Shown here: one piece after another, positions 48,241-61,661 of the stretch | Layout: every line of letters begins with the position of its first letter | Position numbering within the stretch: position 1 is the first letter of the stretch | Assembly (NCBI GenBank): GCA_019914995.1 | Contig: CM034139.1 | Location: 2,086,461-2,150,460 of the forward strand | From: Acanthochlamys bracteata | Taxonomy: Eukaryota; Streptophyta; Magnoliopsida; Pandanales; Velloziaceae | Reading direction: 5' to 3' | Length of the DNA: 64,000 nucleotides | Notes under the pieces: model-generated | Told to the model about the DNA's origin: nothing | Seen by the model: only the letters and a program-made list of their open reading frames with translations | Databases searched by the model: none | Made by a program: the position numbers and the translations under genes

Positions 48241-49679
48241 AGATTTGAGACATTAATTTGTAAGAGCTTACCACTTAACCCACTAGAAAAATAGTTGCAA
48301 CGTGAAATATAGAGCTTAAGACTTCTTGGTACATACATATTATAAGACGCAGCTGTGAGCTTCCATTATGTTGACTACATTCACTAATTTGGTTCATTAT
48401 ACAATTTAGTTCATCTAGAACAATCGCCTATCATAGTTACTACAATTATCCAAGCCTACCCAAATTGTTTTCTGCAGTTTGAGATCAATGCAACTTGCCT
48501 TGGTGTCTGTTTCCACATTAGCATTTAGTTTAAGAAATTATGAACATAGACCAAGAGGGAGTGCATAAACCACGTCCTGGCCTCGTAACAACTTTCCTAT
48601 TATGTAACATAGGCAAACTGGAATTTTTTCCTAATGGATTTTCTAGGTCCTCTAATCAAACATCTTTAAAGTGCAAACAAGAAATAAATAAATAAAGTCT
48701 CACTAACCTCAACGGAATACTGCATGCTAACTCCACAATGCTGGTGCTATTTGACATTCTGGAGGAACAACCAAATAGAACAAGATCAACTTGTTTTGAC
48801 AATAGTTTAAATACAAAAATCCAAAATCTAAGTCAGAGGCCACGATAAGATCCACATAAACTACAAGAACTACAGTGTCTACATCCTCAGAAATAGATTA
48901 ATCAAAATGAATACATGTAGCAAAGACTTTACTTTGTACGAGGAGTGCGCCCTCTCAGACCATCCAAATCGTTTCCTGTCACTATCAGAGAACTTTATCT
49001 AAAGGACGACAACCGTGTGTGTAAGATTAGGAAAGGGAAGACACCACAAGGTTGGCAAGATATCAATCACTAGACATATTTCTTCGATGTTAATAGAGAA
49101 CTTTTAAAACATGATTACTTGCAAAGCCGTATCCTATTACAGATGAAGTCTATAAAGATAAATAAATAGAGCACTTTAGTGGAACCAAACCTTCTTCGCA
49201 TAAAGAAAGTAATTACCAATTTGAAAGTCATGAATTCCAGCATTTTGCATCTAGAAAGAATTATGCTGCAGACATAACTACAACAAAAAGAATGTGAATA
49301 GCTATCTCTTGTTTCCTGCATTCATGGAATAGATGACATACTTATACCAAACAAAAACTAATATGAGTGAAACGTACCAAGTAGTAAAACAATAATACTA
49401 TGTCTACCTGAAAATTGGGATTTGTAACATCCCTAACGACCACAAAATAAGTGGTGCTATTGCAGACTTAAGTTGCAAAATCCTTTAGAAACACTGTATT
49501 ATTTGACAACCAAAACTGCCTGCAGCAGTCGATGCATCTGCACAAAAAATAAAATCCAAGCATACCAAGCTGAAAACTATTACAGAGAATAATAAAGACC
49601 ACCATGGTAAAGCTAAAGACATCAAACTGATGTCTAAAGGACTAGGGCAGCTCCAAAAGATACTGTGAGATCTTTTAAC

Positions 49680-50560
49680 CTAAAAAGAAGATGTAGAGAG
49701 GCAAATCAAGTAATGTTGAAGAAGACTAATCAACATACGCTGTACTATATGAATTCAAAAGGCAAGCAACCTAATTCACCAGGAAAAGCACGTTTGCTTC
49801 TTTGAACACAATGACGAAATGTTGACCCTCAACTAGCGCTCACTTGGTTCTTTTGACATGGAACAACACAGGAGAAAAAGAAATCAATTTGTATGCAAGA
49901 CACCTAAAAATGAAGAACCAACAGGTCCAACCAAAGAAGAAGAGCACTTAGCTAATAACTCAGCGGGCTGCTTAATCAATTGATTTAAACCAAAGAAAGT
50001 TCGCGCCTCTAAGCATAACTCTTTTGGTTATTTTACCTAAATAGAAGACCATGATAGGGGAAAAAATAAGCTTGCAAGCATGCCAACAATACCAAGTAGC
50101 ACAAAAGGATTTGGCAAAGCACGCAATCTAACTAAGCAGGCAAATTACCTACCTAATTTATAGTGAGCGTTAAGGATAGGTTGACCTCCCAACTAGTGCT
50201 CGATTCTTTAAACCTGAAGCAAAGAAGGACAAATGAAACAATCACTCAGATTCAGAAAAGTAAGTAATCTAACTGTGCACGAAAGTGGCTGCTTGATTGA
50301 ATGGTTGTATCAAAGATTGACGGCAGTCCAACCAGCACTTTATTGGTTATTTTTACCTCAGAACAAATAGGGAGGCAAAAAAGATAACTAGTATGCAAGC
50401 AAACTTAAGAAACTTAATAAGCAAAAGAAGGATTCAGAAGAAGGAAACTTAACTAAGTAGGCAAATGGCTGCTTGATTGATTGCTTGCTGCGAAAATAAG
50501 TTGATCATCGACCACCACTATCTGCAGCTACTTTTGGGAGAGCCGGCAAAGCAAACTAAA
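49680..50560 (-). repeat. ~175-bp monomer array
   Basis: Copy of the array at 585-1,500, with the same monomers and order and a few per cent divergence by eye. Confidence 0.8.
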
Positions 50561-52689
50561 CTAAAAGTTCATTTGAGACACAATCCATTCTGCAAGTGCT
50601 ACCATATATCCAACAACAGAACAGTATGTAAGTGAGTCAATTAGAGTTTTAGACTTCTCTGTAAGTATATATAACAAGTGGAGACTGTGACCTCACACTA
50701 TCATGAAGAACAAATTCGCTAATTTTGTCTAATATACTAGATTGTCAAGTATGCGACTTGCTACAGTTATTCAAGCATACCCTAACTTCTTTCAACTTGT
50801 CTAGGTGTCACTTTCAGTATCAGCATTTAGTTTAAGAAATATAGGCCTTGTGGGAATGATAATCCATGTCCTAGGCCTCGCTAACGACTTTGCTTGACTC
50901 AGGACATGGCCTGATAAAAGTTCATTCAATAATTGATGATGCTGATATGTTGCACCTTAGTGTCATTAGCCGTAGTTTGAAACATTGGACATGGCTATGT
51001 GTCTTGTTGGTTTGCTTCACTTGCAAGACCAACTTTGCAAATAATTGGAAGGGTTTACTATAGATCTTATAAAATAGATTGCGAGAGGGCTTGAATTTAT
51101 TTTAAAACTATTTAAAAAATAGATTGCTAAATATTTAAAAAACGGATAATTATTTACCAATCTCTTGCCCAACGGAATTCTTTTTAAAAACCTTTCATAT
51201 TTTTGAGTTATCCAAAAAGCCTTGGGATGCTCTAATATTTTTCCATTCATGAAGTATTTTCATTTATCCTCATAGTAATATTACTAAATATTTCAAAGTT
51301 GTACCATCCACCTCACTATAATATTATCGTCTTCTCCGTCACACATCTTAATCCATTTTCCTGCCTAAAGTTATTCACACTATTGTAAACAGCCTTGCTT
51401 AGATTTACTCTAGCAAGATCAACCATTTGAAAGATCCAGACCTTCTACAGTACTCTCAGTCAAATATTACTAAGGTAACAGAAAAGAAAAGGAAAATACT
51501 CAGCATGTTATGAGTCAAAACAAAAAGTACGAGAGAGAGAATGTACTTGAAGTCCATCAGTTATTCAAGCAAAGCAGACCAGATTGTTAGCTGCTTAAGA
51601 TCAATTCAACCTGCTATGCGACAATTTCCACATCAACATCGAACGCATTGAACGCATGCTAACCTTTGCAGACAGCACTTTGTTGGTTCTTTTAACTTGA
51701 AACAGGGCAGGAGAAACAAAAATCAAAGTGCCAGAAAGTAGTCAATGGACATCAAAGAAATAAAAAAGTTATGAACAGATCAAATCGCAGAAATAAAGAA
51801 GCAACAGAAATTCACCAAGAGCAAAGCTCACCTCCACAATAGCTGGATGATTTATCTTCTTAGGGAAAAAACAAATCTTCCTCTGCCTGTATTTTTGTAC
51901 AAAAGTTGACGCAAGCTTCAAATGTTTAAATAAAGCAAGTACGAATTAGAATCACATTAGCTAATGGCAACATCTATGAAACAAACCAAAGGAGGAACCA
52001 CAAACCCCAAAGGTATGAATTTGAAACATCACAATCTGAGATCGCTGGTTCGTCCAGCCTGAAAGGATGAGAATGACAGGAGAATCAGAGCAGAATCAAA
52101 GGGAACAAGGTAAGCAAACAATTAACGATAAGGGAAACGAATGCTTGACCTGTTGCCAAATTTGAACAAAAATGAGCAACCTGAACCTGCCTTGCAGCTG
52201 TGTTGACATGCTTTGTGAAGCAAATATAACTGCAAAAACAATTTAAGATGTCATTAGTCAGGTAAAAGCGGCTATATACCCTAATAACTAAACCAGTAAA
52301 CAAAAGCTTATTAACCAGTATTCACTCTAAATTGGTTGAGATTTGATAAATTAACAGAGAGCTGAAACTAACAAGCAAAACAGATACTAAAGTATCAAAG
52401 AAGACGCTAATACTTTTCAAGAATTAGCAAACTTTAGCAATGAAATTAATTTAGAATACAATGACAACTCCTAGAAGTCCACCATTTGCATCTGGAAAGT
52501 AGTATGCTGCGGATATAACTACAACAAACAAAAACTGAATATCTAGCTTTTGGTTCGCATTCATGACTATGAAATACATTACACCAAGCAAAAAACCAAC
52601 GTGTTGAACACACCAACGGGCAACAACAACGATCGGAGTTGTGGCGGGGATGAAAATGTCAACCTGGTGGTCAAGGACTAGGGAAGTCC

Positions 52690-53285
52690 TAGGGGAGGCC
52701 GTTAGATCTTTTAACCTAAAGGGAAGCAGAAAAGAGACAAAGAAATCAATGTACAATAACTTACAAATAATAGCCGGACTCAAAAAAGCAGGCACCTTAA
52801 CTACCCACGAAAAGAGAGGCTTTTTCATTTAAAGCACTGAAGGCATGTCGAACCTTCAACTAGCACTTAATCAGTATGCAACAAAACTAACAGCTAACAA
52901 GCAACATGTCGTATTGAAGAAGAGAAGTTTGACGTCCGGCCTAAACTCCAGTGGTTTTTTCAACCTGAATTAAAAGCAAGACAGGAAAAATTATTTAACA
53001 CGCTAGCAAGCCAAAAATTCAAACCAGTAGTCAAGTACCTAGAGAAGCTCATAACTTAACTGAGCAAGCGAATGACTGCTTGATTTATTGCCAGCATTGG
53101 AGACAGGTTGATACTCCAACTTCAACTTGATTCTTTAATTTGAAGGGAAGAAGGAGAAATGACAAACATTTTTAGTATCTAGCAAACAAACAAGAAGAAG
53201 CTAAACAATGACTCAGAAGCATGTAAGGATTCAAGAAGCAGGCAACTTAACCATGGAAGAATGCTACTACTTGATTGAATACTTT
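52690..53285 (-). repeat. ~175-bp monomer array, shortened
   Basis: Corresponds to 3,470-4,020 but stops abruptly near 53,285, where a sequence not belonging to the family begins. Confidence 0.7.
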
Positions 53286-53289
53286 TATC

Positions 53290-53570
53290 AACGTAATATA
53301 ATAGATGGACTTGAATGCAACAAATTCTACATGAGAAGAACACTGCAAATAGTTGATATGGGTCGAATAACATAGTTGGGTCTATTTGATGGCAGTTAAA
53401 CCCACTCGGTATTCACCTATCGATTGAATAGACATTTCCATTTCAGAATCTTCTCCATCTGAAAGCAGTTGTTCTATAGGGTCCACCCAGGTCTTCAATA
53501 GTTCCGCTTCTGATGAGGGGGTTCGAAATGACTTCTTCTTCTCCACAAAAGTAGACAAAAAGCGGTTATG
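53290..53570 (-). other. Foreign insert at a duplication junction, with a coding-like frame
   Basis: About 280 bases without counterpart in sister modules separate the two tandem copies (51,005-53,285 and from 53,578). On the minus strand a frame is open from within the family DNA (53,591) to 53,382. It encodes an acidic, non-repetitive stretch with KTWVDPIEQLLSDGEDSEME and GEYRVGLTAI. The composition looks more protein-like than any other short frame in the block. I do not recognise the family. It may be filler DNA copied from a gene exon elsewhere during repair. Confidence 0.45.
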
Positions 53571-53577
53571 TCTCTTG

Positions 53578-55960
53578 TTGGTTTGCTTCACTTACATGAC
53601 TAACTTTGCAAATATTCGGAAGGGTTTACTAAAGATCTTATAAAATAGATTGCGAGAGGACTTGTTTGGGCTAAATATTTTAAAAGGGGTAATTATTTAT
53701 CAATCTCTCTTGACCAACGGAATTCTTTTTAAGAACCTTTCATATTTTGAGTTATACAAAAACCCTTGGGATGCTCTAAATTTTATTTTTCCATTCTTGA
53801 AGTATTTTCAACTTTATCCTCATAATAATATTAGTAAATTATTTCAAAGATGTACCATCCACCTCAATCTAATTTTATCGTCTTCTTTGTTTTTCATCCT
53901 AATCCATTTTCCTTCCTAAAGTTAGTCACACTATTGTAAACCAGCCTTGCTTAGATTTACTCTAGCAAGATCACCCATTTTGAAAGATCCAGGTCTTCTA
54001 CAGTACTCTCAGTCAAGTAGTACAAAGGTAACAGAAAAGAAAAGGAAAATACTATCATGTTATGAGTCAAAACAAAAAGTACGAAAGAGAGAGAGAATGT
54101 ACTTGAGGTCTTTCATTTATTCAAGCAAATCATACCAGATTGTTAGCTGTTTAAGATCAATTCAACCTGCTAAGCGACAATTTCCACATCAAAATCGAAT
54201 GCATTGAACGCATGCTAACCTTGCAAACAGCATTCTGTTGGTTCTTTAACTCGAAACAGAGCAGGAGAAACAAAAATCAAGGTGCCAGAAAGTAGTCAAT
54301 GGACATTAAAGAAATAAAAAAGGTATGAACAGATCAAAGCGCAGAAATAAAGAAGCAATAGAAATTCACCAAGAGCAAAGCTCACCTCCACAATAGCTGG
54401 ATGATTTATCTTTTTAGGGAAAAAACAAATCTTCCTCTGCCTGTATTTTTGTACAAAAGTTGACGCAAACTTCAAATGTTTAACTAAAGCAAGTACGAAT
54501 TAGAATCACATTAGCTAATGGCAACATCTATGAAACAAACCAAAGGAGGAAGCACAAACCCCAAAGGTATGAATTTGAAACATCACAATCTGAGACCGCT
54601 GGTTTGTCCAGCCTGAAAGGATGAGAATGACAGGAGTATCAGAGCAGAATCAAAGGGAACAAGGTAAGCAAACAATTAACGATAAGGGAAATGACTGCTT
54701 GACTTGTTGCCAGATTTGAACAAAAATGGGGAAACTGAACCTGCCTTGCAGCTGCATTGACATGCCTTATGAAGCAAATATAACTGCAAAAACAATTTAA
54801 GATGTGACTAGTCAGCTTAAAGCAGCTATATACCCAAACAACTAAACCAGTAAACAAAAGAAAATAAAAACTGAAGCTCATAATTAACTCCTATGATCTC
54901 AGTACTCAAGCATAAAGCTTATTAACCAGTATTGACTCTAAATTGGTTGAGATTTTATCAAATTAGTAGAGACCTGAAACTAACAAGCAAAACAGATGCA
55001 CTAAAGTATCAAAAAAAGATGCTAGTACTATTCAAGAATTAGCAATCTTTAGCAATGAAATTAATTTAGAATACAATGACAACACCTAAAGTCATGAAGT
55101 CTACCATTTGCATCTGGAAGGTAGTATGCTGCGGATATAGCTACAACAAACAAAAATCTGAATATATAGCTCTTGGTTTGCACATTGGTGGACTATGTGA
55201 AATACCATTACACCAAGCGAAAAACCAATATGTGTTGAAGTGATGTCAACATGACGGTGATGAAGATGCAACCTGGTGGTCAAGGACTAGGAAAATCCCA
55301 GGGGAGGCCATTAAGATCTTTTAACTTAAAGGGAAAAGGAAAAGAGACAAAACAATCAATGTACAAGAACTTACAAATAATAGCTGGATTCAAAAAAGCA
55401 GGCACATTAACTAACCACGAAATGAGAGGCTTTTTTCATTTAAAGCACTGAACGCATGTCGAACCTTCAACTAGCACTCAATCAGTATGCAACAAAACTA
55501 ACAGCTAACAACCAACATGTCGTGTTGAAGAAGAGAAGTTCGCCGTCCAGACTAAACTCCAGTGGTTTTCTCAACCTGAATTAAAGAGCAAGATAGGAAA
55601 AATTGTTCAGCATGCTAGCAAGCCAAAATTCAAGCCAATAGTCAAGCACCTAGAGAAGCTCATAACTTAACTAAGCAAGCAAATGACTACTCGATTCTTT
55701 AGAATTGAATGGAAGAAGGAGAAATGAAAAACAGTTTTAGTATCTAAGCAAACAAACAAGAAGAAGCTAAACAAGGACTCAAAGAAGCAAAGGATTCGAA
55801 GAATGCTACTACTTGATTGAATGCCTTTATCAAAGAAACTAGGTCGTCCAACCAGTACTTCGATGCAAGGCAGGAAAGATAATCAGTATGCAGAAAAACA
55901 AAGAACTTAGGAAGCAACAGAAGGATTCAAAGAAAAAGGAAACTTAACTAAGCAGTCAAA
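53578..55960 (-). repeat. Second copy of the 2.3-2.6 kb tandem duplication
   Basis: Repeats 51,005-53,285 from TTGGTTTGCTTCACTT onward, including the CT/GA-containing module and the GCTCACCTCCACAATAGCTGG border. It then runs into modules equivalent to 3,470-4,100. Confidence 0.8.
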
Positions 55961-56060
55961 CGAATGCTTGATTTGAGTGATTGCTTGCAACGAAAAAAAG
56001 TTAGACCACTGACCACCACTAACTGCAGCTATTTTTGGAGAACCTCACAAAGCAAACTAC
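55310..56060 (-). repeat. ~175-bp monomer array
   Basis: Closest to 3,470-4,260. A roughly 25-base segment present at 3,962-3,986 is missing near 55,795. Confidence 0.75.
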
Positions 56061-57978
56061 GCAGAAAAGGTGACTTGAGACATCATCTTCTAACATGAAA
56101 AAATGAACATGAAGAAAACAAGAAAAATAAGCAAGTTAAGGAGAAACGAAGAGAATCAGGTAAGCAAACGATTTAACGGAAAAAGTAAAATGATTGCTTG
56201 ATCCATTGCCTGCATTGAAAGAAAGTGGCTACTCCATATGGCGAAAGCCCTACAGCTGCATTCAGATGCCTTGACAAAGCGCAAGTCAGCTAAAGAAGCA
56301 ATTTAAGATGTGATTATTCTAGTAAAAGCAACAAATAGCCAGATAATGCAACAAATAATAATTTTAAACCACTTGTTTGTGAATGCATGTGTAAAAGATT
56401 GAATTCCATTGGACCAAACAAAAACCAATATGAGTGTAGCACTATTCCAAGTAGTAAAACAATAATATTAGCCGTACCTGAAAATAATGAATTGAACATT
56501 CCTCACGACCATGACATTGGGTCGCATTATTCCGGACGTAAGCTTCAAAATCTTCTAGAACAAACATAGTTTTACAAAATCTAATACGATTTCAATAATC
56601 CGGCATCTGCAATGAAAATAATCGGAGGGAATCATATCAAGTCAAATTATTTACGGAAAAAAGAGAAAATTCAAACATTTTTAGAGGAAAGAGACACAAG
56701 TAAAAGGACTAGACAACAAGCTAAGCTGGGAGTCAAACCTAAACAGCACATAGCCATTAATAAAAACACAACTAGTGACATGCACATAAAACATTTCCAA
56801 AATACCGTACGAGTCTTGCATAATATCAGGGAATAGATACTAGAAATTTATTACAAGAATGCATGATGCAAAAGTTCTTGCATAAGTGTTCCGAATAGGC
56901 ATAATGGCAAACCTTGTAATCCTAAACAATTTTCACAAAAGAAGTGCTCAATTGTAATCGAAGACAAAATCAAACATATTAAATTTTAAGGAAACTCAAT
57001 ATATTCCAATTCATAGCATTGAACAACTAACTCGATTTCTGTACTACTGCCACATTCACATCGCCATTCTCAACCTCAACGGATAGTCATCTAAGACAAG
57101 AAATCTCATTTTGAGAGCAATCAGTAACAAATCCATTAATCTTCGATGTAATCAGAATGCTTTACTCTGTAAGATTATTTAATAATGCTAGTTCAAGCAA
57201 CAGGAGACTTTAGGAAAGATTTACCAAACAGTAGCATTCGTTGTGTTTAATGGAGGACTATTGCATAGTGATGCAAATGGACACAAAATCTTGAGAGCAG
57301 CAAATGCCAAAAAAATATCAAAACTATCTACTTTACCGTTAAACAGAGAACATTAAATTTGTAAAGAGTTCCCCACACAAGATTCAATGTATACAAATTC
57401 CACAGGGCTGGATGGTGCATGAAAAGAAGAAAGTGTAAATGATCAACCAGCAACAATAATTGATTGGCAACGATCCATCTTCCGAGGACAGATACATATC
57501 TTCCTTACGCATCCAAAATGCACTAGAGAAACATCAAGGGTGAAGTATAGAAACTTCATAACTTGCTAATCCAAAATAAAATTGATTACAGTCTTTCTAA
57601 TTTATACATAAACAATTATCCACTTAATGGTATCTACTGTATTAAGCTCAAGTTTCACATTTACAGAAATCAGACCACAAAATTTAGAAATCAGAATTTC
57701 CGTCTCAACTTGCTCTATAATTCCTTTCAACAAACCCAAGTTTCCACTTTTTAAAATAAAGAAAGTTTTTCAAATCTAAATCATATGTTTCTAATAGTTA
57801 CAACATTGATTATAATAATCATGAAGGATGGTACACTAAACAATCACATATCCTGAAATACCATTCTATTTGTTAACCCAAAATGTGCTATTGTTACTCT
57901 TCCATTAATTGGAAGAGGCCAGAAGCTCACATTGAAGAAAATATCGCCAAAATTCTAGTGACAAACGCTAAAACTAAA

Positions 57979-59224
57979 TTCAACGTTGAAGTAATTCAAG
58001 GCTTCAAAAATCGTCACTTTTGAATGTTTATTGTATTGAAGTCATATTGACGCTGAACTGTTTCCAACACTCGAGATTAGAGGAGCTTTTTGTTTTGTAT
58101 TAGAGGAACTTGGTCGCCTTCTTCCATACGGGTAACATTTATCTCTTCCAAATTTTAATCGTTCATGTTATAATCATCTACACCAAGATAAATAGAACGA
58201 ACATTTAGATAAATTGGAAATAAGAACACTAAAGGGATTTCTAGAAATGTGAGAATGTGAGTTTGTGAATTTTGAAACAAGAGAGAAAATTCATATATTT
58301 GGGATTTGAGAATTTGTAGAAAAATAAGAGGAAGTTCGTTGTGCGAGGATCGAGGAAAATATGAGGTATATAGGGATGAGTTGTGTCTTTTTTTTTAAAA
58401 AAGAGCAACGATCTGTGTCCGTTGGCTGCATCATGCTTATGTGAAAATGACATCATCCAACGGTCACAATAACCGTTGGCTATTTTGGAGACCTCGACGA
58501 TCGAAATATTTAAAGCAGTCTTCTAACGGTCACTTATGACCATTAGCGGTTCCCTCTAATTGCTAACGGTCATGAGAGACCGTAAGGCGGACTGTAATGG
58601 GCTGTTGACTATATCTTGACATCTGCAGATGGTTGCTTTTTATTAAAAAAAAAAATTTAATTATACTCACATAGTCGATGACCTGGTCAACTATGAACAT
58701 GACCTGTCCCTTATACTGCCTACAGGAACCGGATAGGGCTGGTTCTGTTATTGTTGTGGGTCGGACGGAACATGACCTAAGTTGTTAAGACCGACCCTTC
58801 TACTCAAGCCTATATTTTTATCTCTATTCTTATTTCTAAATATAGTTGAAGTTCAAACCAGTTGCAAATACATTTGAAGGATAATAACTGAGCTGATCCT
58901 TAACTCATTCTCTCCGGATTCTAAATTCGCAGGATTCGATTCTGTAGAATCTTTCAAAAAATTGAAACAACTTCGTTGTTTGAAATTACATTTTTAGAAC
59001 GTAATTTTTTTCAAATTTAAAAAATTGAAACAAGTTTTTAGATTTTTCTTAAAGATTAGTCAGTGCGTTCCCCAAAAGAACTTTTCTAATTTTTTCTTTC
59101 ATATTTTTTGATAAACTTTTACAATATTTTACAGAATTTATTTAACTATTTAGAAAGGATAGAAAAATTTTATGTAGTAAAATTTTCTTATTATTTATTT
59201 TTATTATTATTTTAGGTCAAAATT
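57979..59224 (-). repeat. Second copy of the 32,881-33,975 segment
   Basis: Same start and end points as copy 1, in the same orientation, but placed between the module family and the 1.2-kb array. It retains about 70 bases near 58,690-58,760 that copy 1 lacks; copy 1 is joined at a short shared word (GTCAA..CGGAACATGACC), so copy 1 probably carries the deletion. The contained MITE is cut off at 59,224. Confidence 0.9.
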
Positions 59225-59229
59225 TTATG

Positions 59230-60458
59230 CATTCATTGCATCACATATTATGGTACGTATATGTTCATTTATGTGACTAATTTTTGGTGATGCAGCTAGC
59301 TCTCTTATTTGCGAATTTTTCGTTGAAGATATAGATTTGTTAGCTCTTTTAGGTCCTTTTTGCCGCATTGTTTGTTCAATTTTATGAGGTAAACGTCACT
59401 GCGTAGATATAATATTTAAATTCTTGCAGCTGCAGTTAGTGCATTGGGGTGGCAACTTTGTTTATATGCCGCCAACATGTCAAGGATGAAGCTGGGATTG
59501 TCCTGCTCTGCTAAATCACCTGCTCTTTCGAATACACTGGAGTCTGCTTGGCTTGGTCAGCTTTCTGACTTATTGTTTATTTGCAATATTTGTCGTTGTT
59601 ATTACAGGCTGCCAAAATTAAGGCGTGCGTGATGGAGTGCAAATTTTTTATAACTTTTGTCTCCACCCAAACAGAGTGATACTTTGGAGTGTCACCGTTT
59701 TCAGCTACGGAGATCTATTTGGTAGGTGCCCACTTATTTAAATTGTTTACCATCTTCTTTTATTCTCTTTACTGGTGCTTAACTTGTGTTGCTTTCTTAC
59801 GTACGGATTATCTTTTAAGTTTCCCTTATAGTTGTCCTGTTTGAACTTTCTTTGCCTTTTTTCAACAGGAAATTCTTCGAAGCTGGACTTCTGTAGCTTA
59901 CCATTAGTTTTAGGAAAGCATGCAAAATTCTGGTTCAACTCTCAAGTTTGTGTCATGCAGACAATTCTAGCAGTTGTTCCCTTCTTCCGATAGGTTGCCT
60001 AGTTTTTTAAATACTATTCTATCGACTGCACTTTTTATCTTATACTTTTTACTTACTATTTCTACCATGTCACTCATCGTTTATGATTAAAACATATAAT
60101 ATGGGGCTGGTTGGAGCATCAACAATTTCAAACCCAATCAATCGATCAAGTGAGTCTCTTCTTTGCTTAGCTAAGTTGCATGCTTGTTTGAATCCTTTTC
60201 TTAATGCTTAGCTTGTTGGGTTTTTGCAGGGGGTACTGTTTAGTTGTTTGCACGTATACCCTGTATTTACTCATCCCTTCTTAATTTGAAATTTGTACCA
60301 CCGGATAAGTTGTTTAACACTTACTGAAATAGCTATGCCTGCTTACTGATTACTTATCTAACAGTAGCCTATATAATTGATGATGTTTACAATTATTTTA
60401 ACATTTCTTTTAAAAATGGCATTTCTTCCTACTTTTCTCTTGAGCACATTAAAGATAG
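59230..60458 (+). repeat. 1.2-kb tandem array, unit 1 (1,229 bp)
   Basis: The unit starts at CATTCATTGCATCACATATT, 67 bases or fewer into the exon-like module with which later units begin. The first module is therefore truncated at the junction with the preceding segment. Exon-like modules follow in the order described for unit 4. In this unit module 2 reads open as ICEFFVEDIDLLALLG, while later units have a stop at that E codon. Module 4 contains an in-frame stop near 59,680. Confidence 0.9.
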
Positions 60459-61661
60459 CATTCATTGCATCACATATTATGGTACGTATATGTTCATTTC
60501 TGTGACTAATTTTTGGTGATGCAGCTAGCTCTCTTATTTGCTAATTTTGCTTTGAAGATATAGATTTGTTAGCTACTTTAGGTCCTTTTTTCTGCATTGT
60601 TTCTTCAATTTTATGAGGTAAACGTCTCTGCGTTGATATAATATTTAAATTCTTGCAGCTGTAGCTAGTGCATTGGGGTGGCAAATTTGTTTATATGCCG
60701 CAAACAAGTCAAGGATGAAGCTGCGATTGCCCTGCTTAGCTAAATCACCTGCTCTTTCGAATACACTTGAGTCTGCTTGGCTTGGTCAGCTTTCTGACTT
60801 ATTGTGTATTTGCCATATCTGTCGTTGTTATTACAGGCTGGCAAAGTTAAGGCGTGCGTGATGCAGTGCAAATTTTTTACAACTTTTGTCTCCACCCAAG
60901 CAGAATGCTACTTTGGAATGTCACCATTTTCAGCTACGGACATCTATCAGGTAGGTGCCCACTTATTTAAATTGGTTACCATCTTTTTTTATTCTCTTTA
61001 CTGATGCTTAACTTGTGTTGCTTTCTTACGTACGGATTATCTTTTATGTTTCCCTTATAGTTGTCCTCATTGAAATTTGTTTGCCTTTTTTCAACCGGAA
61101 CTTCTTAGAAGGTGGACTTCTGTAGCTTACCATTAGTTTTAGGAAAGCCTGCAAAATTCAGGTTCAACTTTGAACTTTGTGTCATGCAGACAATTCGAGC
61201 AGTTGTTCCCTTCCTTCGATAGGTTGCCTACTCTTTTATATACTATTCTGTCGACTGCACTTTTTATCTTATACTTTTTACTTACTATTTCTACCCTGTC
61301 ACTCATCGTCTTTGCTTAAAACATATAATATGGGGCTGGTTGGAGCATCAACAATTTCAAACCCAATCAATCGATCAAGTGAGTCTCTTCTTTGCTTAGC
61401 TAAGTTAAATGCTAGCTTGTTGGGTTTTTGTAATGGATACTGTTTAGTTGTTTGCACGTATACCCTGTATTTACTAATCCCTTCTTAATTTGAAATTTGT
61501 ACCACCGGATAAGTTGTTTAACAATTACTGAAATAGCTATGCCTGCTTACTGATTACTTATCTAACAGTAGCCTATATAATTGATGATGTTTACAATTAT
61601 TTTAACATTTCTTTTAGAATGGCATTTCTTCCTCCCTTTCTCTTGAGCACATTAAAGATAG
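60459..61661 (+). repeat. 1.2-kb tandem array, unit 2 (1,203 bp)
   Basis: Same modules and spacing as unit 1, shorter by a deletion near 61,410 (TTTGAATCCTTTTCTTAATGC is missing). Module 4 is open in this unit. Confidence 0.9.

Larger units (their letters stand above)
41410..49083 (-). repeat. Exon-module repeat family, right block (first part)
   Basis: The same family as in 1-22,950 and in the same orientation. Module order resembles the left block: short FVVV..G module near 41,580; 129-base-type modules near 41,735-41,860 and 43,390-43,525, both broken; monomer arrays; LRKIC-type module near 44,470. 44,806-45,330, 45,637-46,205 and 46,206-46,700 are local copies of one another. 48,840-49,080 corresponds to 9,000-9,330. 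No uninterrupted gene is seen. Confidence 0.7.
49084..57978 (-). repeat. Right copy of the 1-8,130 duplication, rearranged
   Basis: Matches 1-8,130 in order and orientation from TCGATGTTAATA. It is longer because 51,005-53,285 was duplicated in tandem at 53,578 onward (offset about 2,570). It has lost parts of the left copy, for example most of 4,870-6,440, so that 56,680 joins modules equivalent to 4,855 and 6,450. Similarity to the left copy ends at 57,978, equivalent to about 8,130, at the junction with the 57,979 segment. Confidence 0.85.

Noticed and set aside
61177..61488. 103-codon plus-strand frame as a gene
   Set aside because: It crosses predicted module borders and is not open in the other units of the array.
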